Assembly (NCBI RefSeq): GCF_001613005.1
Contig: NZ_BDBN01000024.1
Location: forward strand, 1-64,000
Source: Nocardia nova NBRC 15556
Lineage (GTDB): Bacteria > Actinomycetota > Actinomycetes > Mycobacteriales > Mycobacteriaceae
Length of the DNA: 64,000 nucleotides
Reading direction: 5' to 3'
Position 1 is the stretch's first letter. Each line of letters begins with the position of its first letter. Under the pieces are notes generated by a model. It saw nothing but the letters and a program-made list of their open reading frames with translations, was not told where the DNA came from and searched no databases. The translations under genes and the position numbers were made by a program. Shown piece by piece: positions 40,039 through 49,543 of this stretch.

Positions 40039-41385
40039 CTACGGCCCCGCGACCGGGCTGAGGCAGCTGGCCGGGGGGTCGACGAAGATGCAGAGGGCCG
40101 GGGCTCGGGTGGGGCGGTAGTCGGCGGGGACGCCGCCCGCGGCGACGATCTGCGCGTAGGTGCCGACGGCGTCGGTCGGACGGCGAGTGAGCGACGGATC
40201 GGTGCGGACGTCGACGGTGTAGAGGCCGAAACGGGGTGTGTAGCTGCCCCATTCGTAGTTGTCGGTGAGGCTCCAGTAGTTGTAGCCCATCACGTTCATA
40301 CCGTCGGCCTTGGCGCGCTGCAGCCAGTAGACGGTGTCGCGGAGGTGGTCGCTGCGGGTGTAGCCGTCGCCGCGGGGCACGCCGTTCTCGGTGGGCATGC
40401 CGTTCTCGACGATATACAGCGGCTTGCCCGGGAAACGTCGCGAATAGTGTTGCAGCGCATAGTAGATACCCTCGGTGCGCAGCGGCATCTGCCAGATGCG
40501 CGGGCCGGGCAGGGGCGGCATCGCGGAACCGGTGGCCCGTCCGATCGCGCTGTACAGCGACTGCGCCGGGTCGAATCCGAAGTAGTAGTCGACGCCCACG
40601 TAGTCGAGCCGGGCGCCGATCCGGTCGACCAACTCGCCGTTGACCTGATCCTCCGCACCCGCGACATATCCGACGTTGGCGGTGACCTGAGCTCCGGGCT
40701 GCTTCTGATGGATGTAGTCGTAGCTGGCGTTGTGCACGTCGACGACCCCGGTCAGCATCGTGTTGGCATCGGCGCCGCCCTCGCGCACCTCGTTCTGAAT
40801 GTAGGCGACCGGTTCGTTCACGGTGACCCACAACGGGTTCCGCGAGGAGTAGCGATCGACGACGGCGCGCATGTTGGCCAGCCAGTCCCCCACCATGCCC
40901 GGATTGCGCCAGCCGCCCCGGTCCGCCTCCCAGCCCGGATACACCCAGTGGTCGAGGGTGATCATCGGCCGCATCCCGGCGCGCACGATGCTGTCGACGA
41001 CCGAATCGTAGAAGCGAAACGCGTTGTCGTCCCACTTCCCGGGCGTGGGCTGCAACCGCGCCCATTCGATCCCGACCCGGAACACGCGCATGCCCATATC
41101 GGCGGCCAGGCGGATGTCGGAGTCGTAGCGATCGACGAAGTCGACCGAATCCTGCAGTGGTTCGTAGCCGGGATTGCGAGCGATATAGCGAGTCCAGTTG
41201 CTGTCCGGCGCATGTCCTTCGGACTGGAAACCGGAACTCGACACGCCCCACAGGAAACCGGGGTCGAGCGACGACAGCGCCGCCGCCCGCATCGGTGGGC
41301 CGGCGAGGGCCGGAGTGCCGCTCAGCAACACCGCCGCAACAGCGACGAACACGGCCGAGACATTGCGCAGAAACCGGGATCGCAT
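40039..41385 (-). CDS. Secreted GH1-family beta-glycosidase
   Basis: A 448-residue protein with a signal peptide (FLRNVSAVFVAVAAVLLSGTPALA) and a GH1 (beta/alpha)8 barrel. It starts at FLWGVSSSGFQSEGHAPDSNWTRY. The acid/base motif is WVTVNEPVAY, the DYYFGFDPAQ region follows, and the nucleophile motif is YIVENGMP. YWSLTDNYEWGSYTPRFGLY is the classical C-terminal signature of GH1. It cleaves beta-linked glucosides or galactosides outside the cell. ATG 41385 is used, since a TTG three bases before is less likely. Confidence 0.92.
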   Translation of the reverse strand: MRSRFLRNVSAVFVAVAAVLLSGTPALAGPPMRAAALSSLDPGFLWGVSSSGFQSEGHAPDSNWTRYIARNPGYEPLQDSVDFVDRYDSDIRLAADMGMRVFRVGIEWARLQPTPGKWDDNAFRFYDSVVDSIVRAGMRPMITLDHWVYPGWEADRGGWRNPGMVGDWLANMRAVVDRYSSRNPLWVTVNEPVAYIQNEVREGGADANTMLTGVVDVHNASYDYIHQKQPGAQVTANVGYVAGAEDQVNGELVDRIGARLDYVGVDYYFGFDPAQSLYSAIGRATGSAMPPLPGPRIWQMPLRTEGIYYALQHYSRRFPGKPLYIVENGMPTENGVPRGDGYTRSDHLRDTVYWLQRAKADGMNVMGYNYWSLTDNYEWGSYTPRFGLYTVDVRTDPSLTRRPTDAVGTYAQIVAAGGVPADYRPTRAPALCIFVDPPASCLSPVAGP

Positions 41386-41678
41386 CAAGCCAGGGTAACG
41401 AATACAGTCCGTCCGCGCTGGTGATCGGTCACCACTACGTCACCGTCACAATGGGTTCCGCCGGCGCACCAGCGACCCGCGAGCATCGCGACGGCTCGCG
41501 GCCGCACCGCATCGGAGGACGGTCAGCCGCCCAGCTCCGGCCTGGTCAGATCGTTTTCTCCCGCAGTCGGTCCGCGACCCACGTGTCGATCTCCCGGAGC
41601 GCGGCGGCGGCCATGCCGGTGGAGCGAGCCCGCGACCACCGTGTCCGGGTGCCGCACCCGTTCCGGCAGACTGGGCGG
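41386..41678. other. Intergenic gap with inverted repeat GGTGA-N4-TCACC
   Basis: The divergent gap between the GH1 and MUG genes contains GGTGA-TCGG-TCACC at 41420-41433, about 35 bp before the GH1 start and a possible operator. On the leftward strand, 41546-41614 reads like the end of a lost gene (MAAAALREIDTWVADRLREK), but there is nothing coherent upstream of it. Confidence 0.4.
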
Positions 41679-42242
41679 ATGGCACATTCCGCCGCGTACC
41701 GCCCCACGCCGGCGGACCTCGCCGCCGCGAAGGACCGGACCATTCCCGATCTGGTGGCACCCGGCCTGCGGGTGCTGTTCTGCGGTATCAATCCGGGACT
41801 GTGGTCGGGCGCGACCGGCCACCATTTCGCTCGCCCCGGAAACCGCTTCTGGCCCGCGCTGTTCCGCTCCGGCTTCACACCACGCCTGTTCCGCCCCGAC
41901 GAGCAGGAAGAACTGCTCGCACTGGGGCTGGGCATCACCAATGTCGCCGCACGAACGACGGCGAAGGCCGACGAACTCACAGCGGAGGAGCTGCGCGAGG
42001 GCGGTCGCGCGCTTGCCGAGCGAGTCCGGCACTACCGCCCACGCGTCCTGGCCGTCCTCGGCCTGGGCGCCTACCGCACCGCATTCGGCCGGCCGCGAAC
42101 CACCGTCGGACGCCAACCCGAAACCCTCGGCACCACCGCGATCTGGGTGCTACCCAACCCGAGCGGCCTCAACGCCCACTACACCCTCGACGCCCTGGCA
42201 GCCGAATTCCGCACACTGCGGGAGGCGATGGAAACCGGCTGA
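41679..42242 (+). CDS. mug: G/U mismatch-specific uracil-DNA glycosylase
   Basis: A 187-residue protein with the catalytic motif LFCGINPGLWSGATGHHFARPGNRFWPAL (asparagine in GINPG) and the DNA-wedge motif WVLPNPSGLN. It removes uracil or related bases from G:U and G:T-type mismatches and acts in the cytosol in base-excision repair. Length and both motifs match the family. The start at 41679 fits the conserved region, and the longer upstream frame is antisense shadow. Confidence 0.94.
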   Translation: MAHSAAYRPTPADLAAAKDRTIPDLVAPGLRVLFCGINPGLWSGATGHHFARPGNRFWPALFRSGFTPRLFRPDEQEELLALGLGITNVAARTTAKADELTAEELREGGRALAERVRHYRPRVLAVLGLGAYRTAFGRPRTTVGRQPETLGTTAIWVLPNPSGLNAHYTLDALAAEFRTLREAMETG

Positions 42243-42298
42243 CGTCGGTATGTCGCTGCCACCGCGGTTGACCACGGCGACACCGGCCGATGCCGCTG

Positions 42299-43528
42299 TC
42301 ACCCGATTCGAACGACCCGTGCCCAGTCGGGCGGCCGCGCCGGAACGTAATCCGGATCGGCCTCGTTCCACGACCGCTGTCGTCCCAGCAAGCCCACGAC
42401 CGTCCGGCACGCGGGCCGGGCCGCGGGCCACGGTGTGTGACCGTCGGTCAGGACAACGATCACGTCCGGACGGACCTGCGCGCGTAGCGCTTCGGCGAAA
42501 CCCGCGCGCAGATCCGTGCCGCCGCCACCGACCAGCTCGATGCCGTCCGCTCGGCACAGGGGTTGCGCGATCCGAGCCGCGGCGTCGCAGGACAGGACCC
42601 GGACGAGATCGCGGCGACCGCCCACGGCACGGAAGATCGCCAGCGTTTCCACCAGGGCGCTACCCAGTTCCGCGTCGCTCACCGACCCCGAGGTGTCGAT
42701 CACCACGCTGACCCGCGGCGGGGTGTGCCGCAGGCTCGGTAGCACCACGCCGGGCACTGCGGTTGATCGCCGAGCCGGCCGGCCATAGGTGTAGTCGTCG
42801 CCGGCACCGGACGCGGAGACCGCGGAGCGGATGGCGCCGCGCAGCAGGTCCCGCCACGGCTGCGGTGGATGCAACGCCTCCTCCGCCCAGCGCCGCCACC
42901 CCCGGGGCGCGTTACCCGGATGACCGTCGATGCCCTGGGCCACGCGGAACCGGACCGCCTCGCGTTCCTGATCGCTGAGGCCGTTCGCACCGTCCGGCCC
43001 GTACTCCCATGCGCGGTCCAGTCCGTCGGCACCGCTGCCGCAATCCAGCCACGCCATGTCCTGGGTGTGTGGTCCCAAGCGGAATTGACGCAGATAGTCC
43101 TCCATGAGTTCACCGCTGCGCAGTCCCAGACTTGCCGGTACGACAGCGCCTTCCGGCTCGATCAACCCGTCACCGAAGGCATCGTCGTTGATCTCGGCGT
43201 CCGCTGCGATATTCATTCGCAGCCGTTCCGCCGGACCGGTCAGATTGTGCTCACGAGCGAATCGGTCACTGCGCCCGTGATGGTCGCGCAGCAGATGCGA
43301 AACCTCGTGTACCAGAATCGAAGCCAGCTCCTCCACGGCCGTGCGGCCGACGAACACCGGCGATACGTAGCACCGCCAGTACCGGTCCACACCCATCGTC
43401 GGCACCGCGGGCGACTCGACGATGTGCAACGCGTACAGGGCGGTGGCCAGATAGGGGCGAGCCCGCGCGGCCAGCAGGCGGGCGGCGCCGAGCTTCTCGA
43501 AATCCACCGTCGTGGCCCCCGCGGTCAT
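42299..43528 (-). CDS. DUF2201-type metallopeptidase-like/VWA protein
   Basis: A 409-residue protein. The N-terminal domain carries a zinc-peptidase HExxH motif (LVHEVSHLLRDHH, His74-Glu75-His78). The C-terminal VWA-like domain has a MIDAS motif DTSGS (Asp278, Ser280, Ser282), a following GGGGTDLRAGF and VIVVLTDGHTPWP. This is the DUF2201 layout. Its ATG overlaps the stop of a MoxR ATPase gene. MoxR/VWA pairs act as chaperones that load metals or remodel target complexes. The peptidase-like part may act on a target or only bind it. Confidence 0.9.
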   Translation of the reverse strand: MTAGATTVDFEKLGAARLLAARARPYLATALYALHIVESPAVPTMGVDRYWRCYVSPVFVGRTAVEELASILVHEVSHLLRDHHGRSDRFAREHNLTGPAERLRMNIAADAEINDDAFGDGLIEPEGAVVPASLGLRSGELMEDYLRQFRLGPHTQDMAWLDCGSGADGLDRAWEYGPDGANGLSDQEREAVRFRVAQGIDGHPGNAPRGWRRWAEEALHPPQPWRDLLRGAIRSAVSASGAGDDYTYGRPARRSTAVPGVVLPSLRHTPPRVSVVIDTSGSVSDAELGSALVETLAIFRAVGGRRDLVRVLSCDAAARIAQPLCRADGIELVGGGGTDLRAGFAEALRAQVRPDVIVVLTDGHTPWPAARPACRTVVGLLGRQRSWNEADPDYVPARPPDWARVVRIG

Positions 43529-44763
43529 CGTCTCGCCTGCGCGGCAACGCGTTCCGCGGCGCGGTCCGCCTGTCGGGACACCGACACCGTTCCGGCGAGG
43601 TGCTCGATCGATGCCGGGACCTCCCACTGCTCGCGGCGCAGTGTGGCAAGGGTGGTTGCGGGAACGACCACCAGATCCGGCGCTCCGGTCTCGACGGCCT
43701 TCGCCAACAGCGCCCAGGCCGCGTCCCAGCGCGACTTCTCCGGCTGCCGGCGGACCGCCGCCACCACGGCGTCGAGCACGGCTTGGCGCAGATCACCGCG
43801 TTCCGGCAGGTCAGCGGTGTCCGGACAGGCGAGTAACTGCTCCGGGTCGGGAAGTTCCATCCGGTCGATGCTGGTCAGTAGTTCGAATCCGGGGCCGTCA
43901 CCGACGGTGCCCCGGACCAGCATGGACACCACATCCCGGCCGACGCCGGCCGCGGTCGCGAAGGCGATCAGTCGCAGGGTCATATCCCAGCTGCGCGGCG
44001 ACGGCCAGGCGCCGCCCCGTCGTGCTTCACCGCTGGGCATGCGATGCACCAACGCGGGCCGGGCAGCGAGCAGCCCGCACACCGCGCGTCGAGCGAAGGC
44101 CACTGCCTCCGGGAACTTTTCGGGGTCCAGCGTGGGCAGATCCGCGCGGGGCCAGACTCCGCCCAAGCCGCGCACCACGACATCGGGGTCGTGAGTCCAG
44201 GTGAGGTGGACGAATCGGTTGGCCAGCGGCGGGCTCAATTCCCAGCCGTCCGCGGCCGACGAGCGCGGGTTGGCGGCAGCGACGACGCGGACACCGGCCG
44301 GCAGCCGCAACGCACCGATCCGGCGTTCCAGGACGAGCCGCAACAGCGCCGCCTGCACCGCGGGCGGTGCGGTCGACAGTTCGTCCAGGAACAGCAAACC
44401 CCGACCGGCGCGCACGAGCCGTACCGCCCAATCCGGCGGAGCCAGCGGCACACCGTGTGCCGCGGGATCCTCTCCGACGACGGGCAGGCCCGAAAAATCG
44501 GACGGTTCGTGCACACTCGCGATCACGGTGGTCAGCGGAAGGTCCAAGGTTTCGGAGAGTTGGGTCAGGGCCGCGGTCTTCCCGATTCCGGGTTCGCCCC
44601 ACAGGAGCACCGGAAGGTCGGCGGCCACGGCCACGGTCAGGGCCTCCAGTTGGATATCGGAGCGCGGCTCGGTGGTCGCCTCGTTGAGCAGAGTCAGCAG
44701 TTCTCCGGCGGCGTCGAGCCGGGCGGCGGCGGCTCGTGCCGTGGTCGGAACAGGTGTGGTCAT
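43525..44763 (-). CDS. MoxR-family AAA+ ATPase
   Basis: A 412-residue AAA+ protein. Walker A is GEPGIGKT (56-63), Walker B is LLFLDE (123-128), sensor 1 is the asparagine in VVAAANP (near 165) and the arginine finger is in LANRF (near 183). The C-terminal 150 residues are helical and end with an arginine-rich tail. MoxR ATPases work with VWA proteins encoded next to them, here the coupled downstream gene. The target is unknown. Confidence 0.92.
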   Translation of the reverse strand: MTTPVPTTARAAAARLDAAGELLTLLNEATTEPRSDIQLEALTVAVAADLPVLLWGEPGIGKTAALTQLSETLDLPLTTVIASVHEPSDFSGLPVVGEDPAAHGVPLAPPDWAVRLVRAGRGLLFLDELSTAPPAVQAALLRLVLERRIGALRLPAGVRVVAAANPRSSAADGWELSPPLANRFVHLTWTHDPDVVVRGLGGVWPRADLPTLDPEKFPEAVAFARRAVCGLLAARPALVHRMPSGEARRGGAWPSPRSWDMTLRLIAFATAAGVGRDVVSMLVRGTVGDGPGFELLTSIDRMELPDPEQLLACPDTADLPERGDLRQAVLDAVVAAVRRQPEKSRWDAAWALLAKAVETGAPDLVVVPATTLATLRREQWEVPASIEHLAGTVSVSRQADRAAERVAAQARR

Positions 44764-44813
44764 CGTGAATCACCCTCGGTTTCAGAAGAATCGGGCACAT
44801 GCGCGGTGCGCGG

Positions 44814-46202
44814 TCAGCGCGACGTCGCATGGCGGGGATGTGTGCGGTGGGAGGGCGTGCGTCGTTTCGCCGGCGGGAAGGCCTCAGAGGAATCGGACAG
44901 CCCGGTGCGGAATTGCCGGTACGTGCTTTCCCGCTGTGCGGCCGCCTCCAGTTCGTCTCGCAACGCTCCCGGACGCAACAGCGCCGCGGTTCCGAGCAGG
45001 TTTTCGACGACGGCCAACGCTCCGGCGATATCTCCGTGACGCAACCGATCCCGGACACCGGCAAGGCAATCCGGCCGGCGGTGCGCCAGATCGATCGCTT
45101 GCAGGCAGGGCAGCGGTGTCCCGGACAGTGCGACGAGCAGTTCTTCGCGGCGGATCTCGGCGGGGCTGTGATCGAGCGCGGTCAGCTCGCCGTCCACCAG
45201 TGCGATGCGGTGCTGCTCTCCCCGGCACTGCACCAGATGCGGATGATCGTGCCGTTCTGCCTCGAACGGCGTTGCGGCCGAGCAGAACTCAGGCACGATC
45301 GCCGAAGCGACCAGCGGATGCAGGCGATCGGCCGTGATCGCACCGGCGCGCAGCAATGCCAGATCGGGAAGCACCCAGGTCGCCGCGTACGGCAGGATCG
45401 GAAGCGTGGGTACCGCGCCCTGCGCGTATCCCGGCGCGACCCGCAGCGCGGGAGGATCCCCTTCGTACTCGAGGATCACCCGATGTCGTGCGCCGAATCG
45501 CACCAGCACCGGTCCGCGCCGATATCCGTCGGCGCACAGCAGTAACTCCGCCTCGGCCGCCCACAGGTCGACAGCACTCCCGGGCGGGGCGTGCTTCGCG
45601 ACCGCACTCTCCGTGCGGCTTACTTCGGCTGTTTCCCCTGCGCCGCACCGTGTTCCGAGTTCGTCGGTGCGGCGCGCGTCCCAGAGGTGACGGTGCAGGT
45701 CGAATCGGAAACAGCGGTTGGGTCGGGGATGCGGATGCGAGCCGATCCCGCGGTCCGGACAGGATTCGTCCCACAGCGCCAGGCTCATACGTTGTCCGGA
45801 GTCCGCCCAGGCCGGCGGCGTGCGGACGACGAGATGCACGAAACTGGCTCTACGACATCGCTTTCTGCGCTCTCCGGTGTCGTATCGAGCCAGAGTCGTC
45901 GTGAGGCCCGGCCGTAACACGCCGTCGGAAGCGACCCTCGGCATATGCCAGCGCAGTAGATCCGGCGCCAGATGCCGCAGATCGCCCAGTACTCGGGCGG
46001 CAAGTTCGCTGCCGTGGGTATGTGCCAGTGCGCGCGGATCGACATCGACATCGACCCCCGCCGCGGCACACGCTCCGGCCCAGTCCCCGGCACGGCGCCG
46101 GGTGGTCGCGGTCTCGATCATGGAGGGCGGCACGGCGAACTCGCGTATCCGCAGCCACAGGGGAATTCGGGAATCGTTCCCGTTCACGGTCACAGGGTGC
46201 AT
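44814..46202 (-). CDS. Conserved partner of the MoxR/VWA pair, function unknown
   Basis: A 462-residue protein starting at ATG 46202, with AGGTGA at good spacing. It contains MIETATTRRRAGDWAGACAAAGVDVDVDPRALAHTHGSELAARVLGDLRHLAPDLLRWHMPR, a region with alternating strands (VLVRFGARHRVILEYEGDPPALRVAP), and a helical C-terminus with DCLAGVRDRLRHGDIAGALAVVENLLG. I recall similar proteins next to MoxR/VWA genes in Streptomyces. No catalytic motif is visible. It precedes the ATPase gene by 50 bp on the same strand, so it is the first gene of the operon. Confidence 0.8.
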   Translation of the reverse strand: MHPVTVNGNDSRIPLWLRIREFAVPPSMIETATTRRRAGDWAGACAAAGVDVDVDPRALAHTHGSELAARVLGDLRHLAPDLLRWHMPRVASDGVLRPGLTTTLARYDTGERRKRCRRASFVHLVVRTPPAWADSGQRMSLALWDESCPDRGIGSHPHPRPNRCFRFDLHRHLWDARRTDELGTRCGAGETAEVSRTESAVAKHAPPGSAVDLWAAEAELLLCADGYRRGPVLVRFGARHRVILEYEGDPPALRVAPGYAQGAVPTLPILPYAATWVLPDLALLRAGAITADRLHPLVASAIVPEFCSAATPFEAERHDHPHLVQCRGEQHRIALVDGELTALDHSPAEIRREELLVALSGTPLPCLQAIDLAHRRPDCLAGVRDRLRHGDIAGALAVVENLLGTAALLRPGALRDELEAAAQRESTYRQFRTGLSDSSEAFPPAKRRTPSHRTHPRHATSR

Positions 46203-46279
46203 CAGCACTCACCTGGCGCGAACGAGACCCCCAATCCTGTTTCGAAATGAGTCATCATCACGGCCGATGATACCGCCTT

Positions 46280-46795
46280 TCAGAACACGAAGCCACGCAG
46301 TGCCAGGAACCGCATACCGCCGACCGCACCGGTGACGGCGAGGACGGCGCTCGCCTGGGCGAGGTCGGCGAGGCCGGGGGCCCAGAACCGGAGGCCGGCG
46401 AGCGCTGCGGTGCTGATAATCACGCCGACGAGCGCGAGGCCGCCGCCTTCCCACTGCGCGGTGAACCAGCCGACGCGTCCGGTCGCCCGGAAGGTGAGCC
46501 GGCGGTGCATTTCGTTCGCGATCGCCGTACTGACCAGCGAGCCCGCGATATTCGCGACCAGCGGGCCGACCCCGCTCATGAGCAGGAACAGCACGGCGTA
46601 GGCGATATTGGCGGCGCCACCGACCAGGGCGAAGCGGATCAACTGGGCGACGGCGTGATCACCTCGCAGATATCGCCGGCCGCGATCGAGCCACTGCGGA
46701 AGTCGGCCACCGAGGGGCCCATCGAAACGCCCGGCGAGGGTCGTGTCCCACACGGCATTCCGCGCTCCGCAGGTGGCAACTGCTCCGCTGTTCAT
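46280..46795 (-). CDS. GtrA-family membrane protein
   Basis: A 171-residue protein. After a soluble N-terminus of about 50 residues come four helices typical of GtrA (LIRFALVGGAANIAYAVLFLLM, then LVANIAGSLVSTAIANEMHRRLTFR, then two more). The stretch ANEMHRRLTF is the family signature. GtrA proteins are thought to flip polyprenyl-phosphate-sugars across the membrane for cell-envelope glycosylation. No glycosyltransferase is adjacent. Confidence 0.88.
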   Translation of the reverse strand: MNSGAVATCGARNAVWDTTLAGRFDGPLGGRLPQWLDRGRRYLRGDHAVAQLIRFALVGGAANIAYAVLFLLMSGVGPLVANIAGSLVSTAIANEMHRRLTFRATGRVGWFTAQWEGGGLALVGVIISTAALAGLRFWAPGLADLAQASAVLAVTGAVGGMRFLALRGFVF

Positions 46796-46941
46796 GAGAA
46801 GACTGTCTTCCACGCCGCTGTCACCGGACTGACGCCGCGCTGACACGATGCTTACACCGGATTCCACTCGGGTAGCCCGGCGCGGGCTGATTCGCCTGTA
46901 CCACCGCAAAGCTCTGCGCGAGAACCTATTAGAGTCTCTCC

Positions 46942-48258
46942 ATGGGGCGGCACGCGCGAGTTGCGCGACTCGGCCAGGTAGCCGAACTGGCGGGGCCCGT
47001 CGTGCTGACTTCCGCGACGACGCTGGTGCTGGGCGTGACCGATACCGCGCTCCTGGGCCACCATTCGATCGAAGCGCTCGGCGTCGCCACATCGGTGCTG
47101 CCGATATGGATCTTCTGCACCGCGGTGGTGGTGCCGTGGGGATCGGCGACGCAGATACTCGTCGCCCGCCGGCACGGCGCCGGTGACTCCGATGCGATCC
47201 GGAACGTGACGTCGACCGGCTTGTCCGGCGCAGCCGCGGTCGGCGTGGCGGTCGCGATGGTCGCGGCGGCGTCCGCGCCGGTGATCGTGGCGGTGACCGC
47301 GCCGGCGGGCCTGGATCGCCGCGAAGCAACGGTCATGTTGTGGATTCTGTTGTGCGGGTTGCCGTTCACGGCCGTCACCGCACATGTGCGCGGTGTGCTC
47401 GCCGGAATCGGTGATACGAGAAGCGGCGCCCAGGTGGCGGTGGCGGTGGCCGTGCTGAATGTGATGGTGTCGGCGATCCTGATCTTCGCCGCGGGGTGGG
47501 GACCGACGGGTTCCGCGATCGGTTCCACTCTCGCCGTCGCGGCCGGCACAGTCGCTCTGCTCCCGCGCGTTCGCCGGGCCACCGGGCTCGCGGTCGTCTG
47601 GGCCAGGGCAGATCGCACGGTATGGCACGCGGTGACCGCGCTCGCCGTGCCGGATGTCGTACTCGGAGTAGTCGGCTACGGGAGCGATGCAGTCATCGCG
47701 GCGGTGGTGGCCGAAGCGGGGACGGTGAGCCTGGCCGCGCACCGGGTGATGAGCCTGGCGATCTCGACGGTGTGGATGCTCGTGTTCGGAATCGGCGTCG
47801 CGACAGCGGTTTTGGCGGGACAGTGCCTCGGCGCCGGTGACGATCGGGAGCGCCACGCCGTCGTGCGAGCCGGCGCGGCGCTGATGGTCGGCGCCTCGAG
47901 TGCGGTCGCGCTGCTGGTCACCGCGCTGTCGCCCGTGTTGTTCCGGCTCGTCTCAGGCGACGCCGCGGTCAGTGCGACCGCTCGCGGGGTGGTGTGGTCG
48001 TTGCCGGTACTGGCGCCGATCATGTCGATCGGCATGGTCTACGCCGCTCAGCTACGCGCGGCCGGGAACACGAAAGCGGTGATGTCCGCGTCCGTGTTCT
48101 CGGTCGTCTGCGTCACCCTGCCCGCCGTGTGGATATCGGCCGCCGTGCTGCACTGGGGGCTCACCGGTGTCTACCTCGGGATCGTGGCCGGCTGGATCGC
48201 TCGGGGCGCGGCCACACACCGGCGCCGGCGCGCAGGAGCGGGCCCTACCCCAGCTTGA
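46942..48258 (+). CDS. MATE-family multidrug/toxin efflux transporter
   Basis: A 438-residue protein with twelve hydrophobic helices in two similar halves. The first half starts LAGPVVLTSATTLVLGVTDTALLGHHS and the second starts ALAVPDVVLGVVGYGSDAVIAAVV. The middle of each half has the MATE pattern (GSATQILVARRHGAG, and GVATAVLAGQCLGAGD). It is related to the DinF-like group that actinobacteria use to export drugs or metabolites. Its 3' end overlaps the convergent secreted-protein gene by 14 bp. Confidence 0.9.
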   Translation: MGRHARVARLGQVAELAGPVVLTSATTLVLGVTDTALLGHHSIEALGVATSVLPIWIFCTAVVVPWGSATQILVARRHGAGDSDAIRNVTSTGLSGAAAVGVAVAMVAAASAPVIVAVTAPAGLDRREATVMLWILLCGLPFTAVTAHVRGVLAGIGDTRSGAQVAVAVAVLNVMVSAILIFAAGWGPTGSAIGSTLAVAAGTVALLPRVRRATGLAVVWARADRTVWHAVTALAVPDVVLGVVGYGSDAVIAAVVAEAGTVSLAAHRVMSLAISTVWMLVFGIGVATAVLAGQCLGAGDDRERHAVVRAGAALMVGASSAVALLVTALSPVLFRLVSGDAAVSATARGVVWSLPVLAPIMSIGMVYAAQLRAAGNTKAVMSASVFSVVCVTLPAVWISAAVLHWGLTGVYLGIVAGWIARGAATHRRRRAGAGPTPA

Positions 48259-48655
48259 AGACATTCGCCTTTCCGGAGACCACGGTGTCCTGCGGATCCA
48301 CCAACGCCACCCGGACCTGCACCGTCTGGCCCTGCTGCAATTGCGCGGGCGACCCGTCGGGCCCGGTCAGCACGACGACGGTGCTCTGCGCTTGCCCGTC
48401 GCACGTGACCTGCGGTTGCGTACCCATCGCGGACGGTGCGTCGGCGTTGGGATCACCCACCATGACCTTGACGGCGGATGCGCCGGAGTTGGCATCACAG
48501 GTGTAGTCGACCCCCACGTTCGCAGGTCCCACACCTTTGATGTCGATCGTATTGGCGGCGAGCGCCGGAGCGGCCGTCGAGACAGCGGCCCACCCCATCG
48601 CTGCCAGAGCGCTGACGAAAAGAGCTGAGCTTCGGTAGTTCCGGCCGGTCATCAT
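48245..48655 (-). CDS. Small secreted beta-rich protein
   Basis: A 136-residue protein with a signal peptide (SALFVSALAAMGWAAVSTAAPALA). The mature domain has the start NTIDIKGVGPANVGVDYTCDANSGASAVKVMVGDP and the middle QVTCDGQAQSTVVVLTG. Two cysteines probably form one disulfide in an immunoglobulin-like beta sandwich. GGAGG lies 9 bp before ATG 48655. It resembles small exported proteins of mycobacteria and nocardiae without a known role. Confidence 0.8.
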   Translation of the reverse strand: MMTGRNYRSSALFVSALAAMGWAAVSTAAPALAANTIDIKGVGPANVGVDYTCDANSGASAVKVMVGDPNADAPSAMGTQPQVTCDGQAQSTVVVLTGPDGSPAQLQQGQTVQVRVALVDPQDTVVSGKANVFKLG

Positions 48656-48883
48656 CGATCTCGTCCTCCTGGCTTGTCGTACGAACGGTGATACCGAATC
48701 GTTGGAACGCCGGTTTCGGACCTCTCGCGGGCCGGCGGACGCGATGACAGGCCCGCACGTACCCGCCGACACCAGTATCGAGCCGTGGTGTGGATACCCG
48801 GAAGCACAGCTTCAAACTCGCTCCACAGAGTCGTGTCCACCGACGCTCGAGGCGTGGGACCACCTGCGGATGCGAGTCCGCGG

Positions 48884-49477
48884 TCACGAACGAAGGTGTG
48901 CCAGCAGTTCGTCCGCGGCCGGGTACGGGTCCTCATGGGGCAGTAGTCGGGCAGCAGAGTCGAGGTCGCCATCTCTGACCAGCTCGTGAATCTCGTGGGC
49001 CAGTGGAGTCATGTCGCTGATGGCGACTGTCCACTCGTCCGCGTAGCGCCGTACGGCTTCACCGCAGAGCCCGAGTTGCAGCGAGCGGTACGGAAGGGGT
49101 CGCAGATGCAGATCCCGCTCGGGATCCCACTGGACGCGGGCGGGCGCGCGCTTGAGCCGGCGTTGCCAGGTGCTGCGGTCGGAATGCAGCCCGGGCTTGT
49201 AGCTCGACAGGCACGCATGGCGCAGTGCCCATTCGAAACCGCTGCGTGAGATCTCCACGGCAAGGATGGTCTCTTGATCCGGCTTCGTGCCCCATCCGCA
49301 GCGGTACATCATCCACAGGAACGACGGCTTGATCCACGTCATCCGGTCCCGGTTCCATGCCGCGGGGAAGGCGCCGTCGCGGATGGCGGGCCTGCCGATG
49401 TCCGGGGAGTATGCCTGGTAGACCGTGACGGTGGATGCCGTATGGAGCGCGCGGATCCCGTGTTGTGGTTCTTCCAT
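48884..49477 (-). CDS. DUF4291-family protein
   Basis: A 197-residue protein with the DUF4291 marks VYQAYSPDIGRPAI, RMTWIKPSFLWMMYRCGWGTKPDQETILAVEISRSGFEWAL and RVQWDPERDLHLRPLPYRSLQLGL. The family is widespread in bacteria and fungi and its function is unknown. The C-terminal 30 residues (DLDSAARLLPHEDPYPAADELLAHLRS) form an extra helical part. The 228-bp gap before the next leftward gene shows nothing notable. Confidence 0.88.
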   Translation of the reverse strand: MEEPQHGIRALHTASTVTVYQAYSPDIGRPAIRDGAFPAAWNRDRMTWIKPSFLWMMYRCGWGTKPDQETILAVEISRSGFEWALRHACLSSYKPGLHSDRSTWQRRLKRAPARVQWDPERDLHLRPLPYRSLQLGLCGEAVRRYADEWTVAISDMTPLAHEIHELVRDGDLDSAARLLPHEDPYPAADELLAHLRS

Positions 49478-49543
49478 GTTGTAGAGCGTGACGCCGAACG
49501 ACTCGGTCGGCGAGCGAATTTCCGACCCCGTCGAATCATTCAG

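Noticed and set aside
41546..41614. A possible C-terminal gene remnant (MAAAALREIDTWVADRLREK) on the leftward strand
   Set aside because: It is too short, without a preceding coding region or a family match. It is mentioned only in the gap note.
46796..46941. TGTCA-N17-TGACA inverted repeat between GtrA and MATE genes
   Set aside because: The arms are only 5 bp with a long spacer in a GC-rich gap. It is likely to occur by chance.
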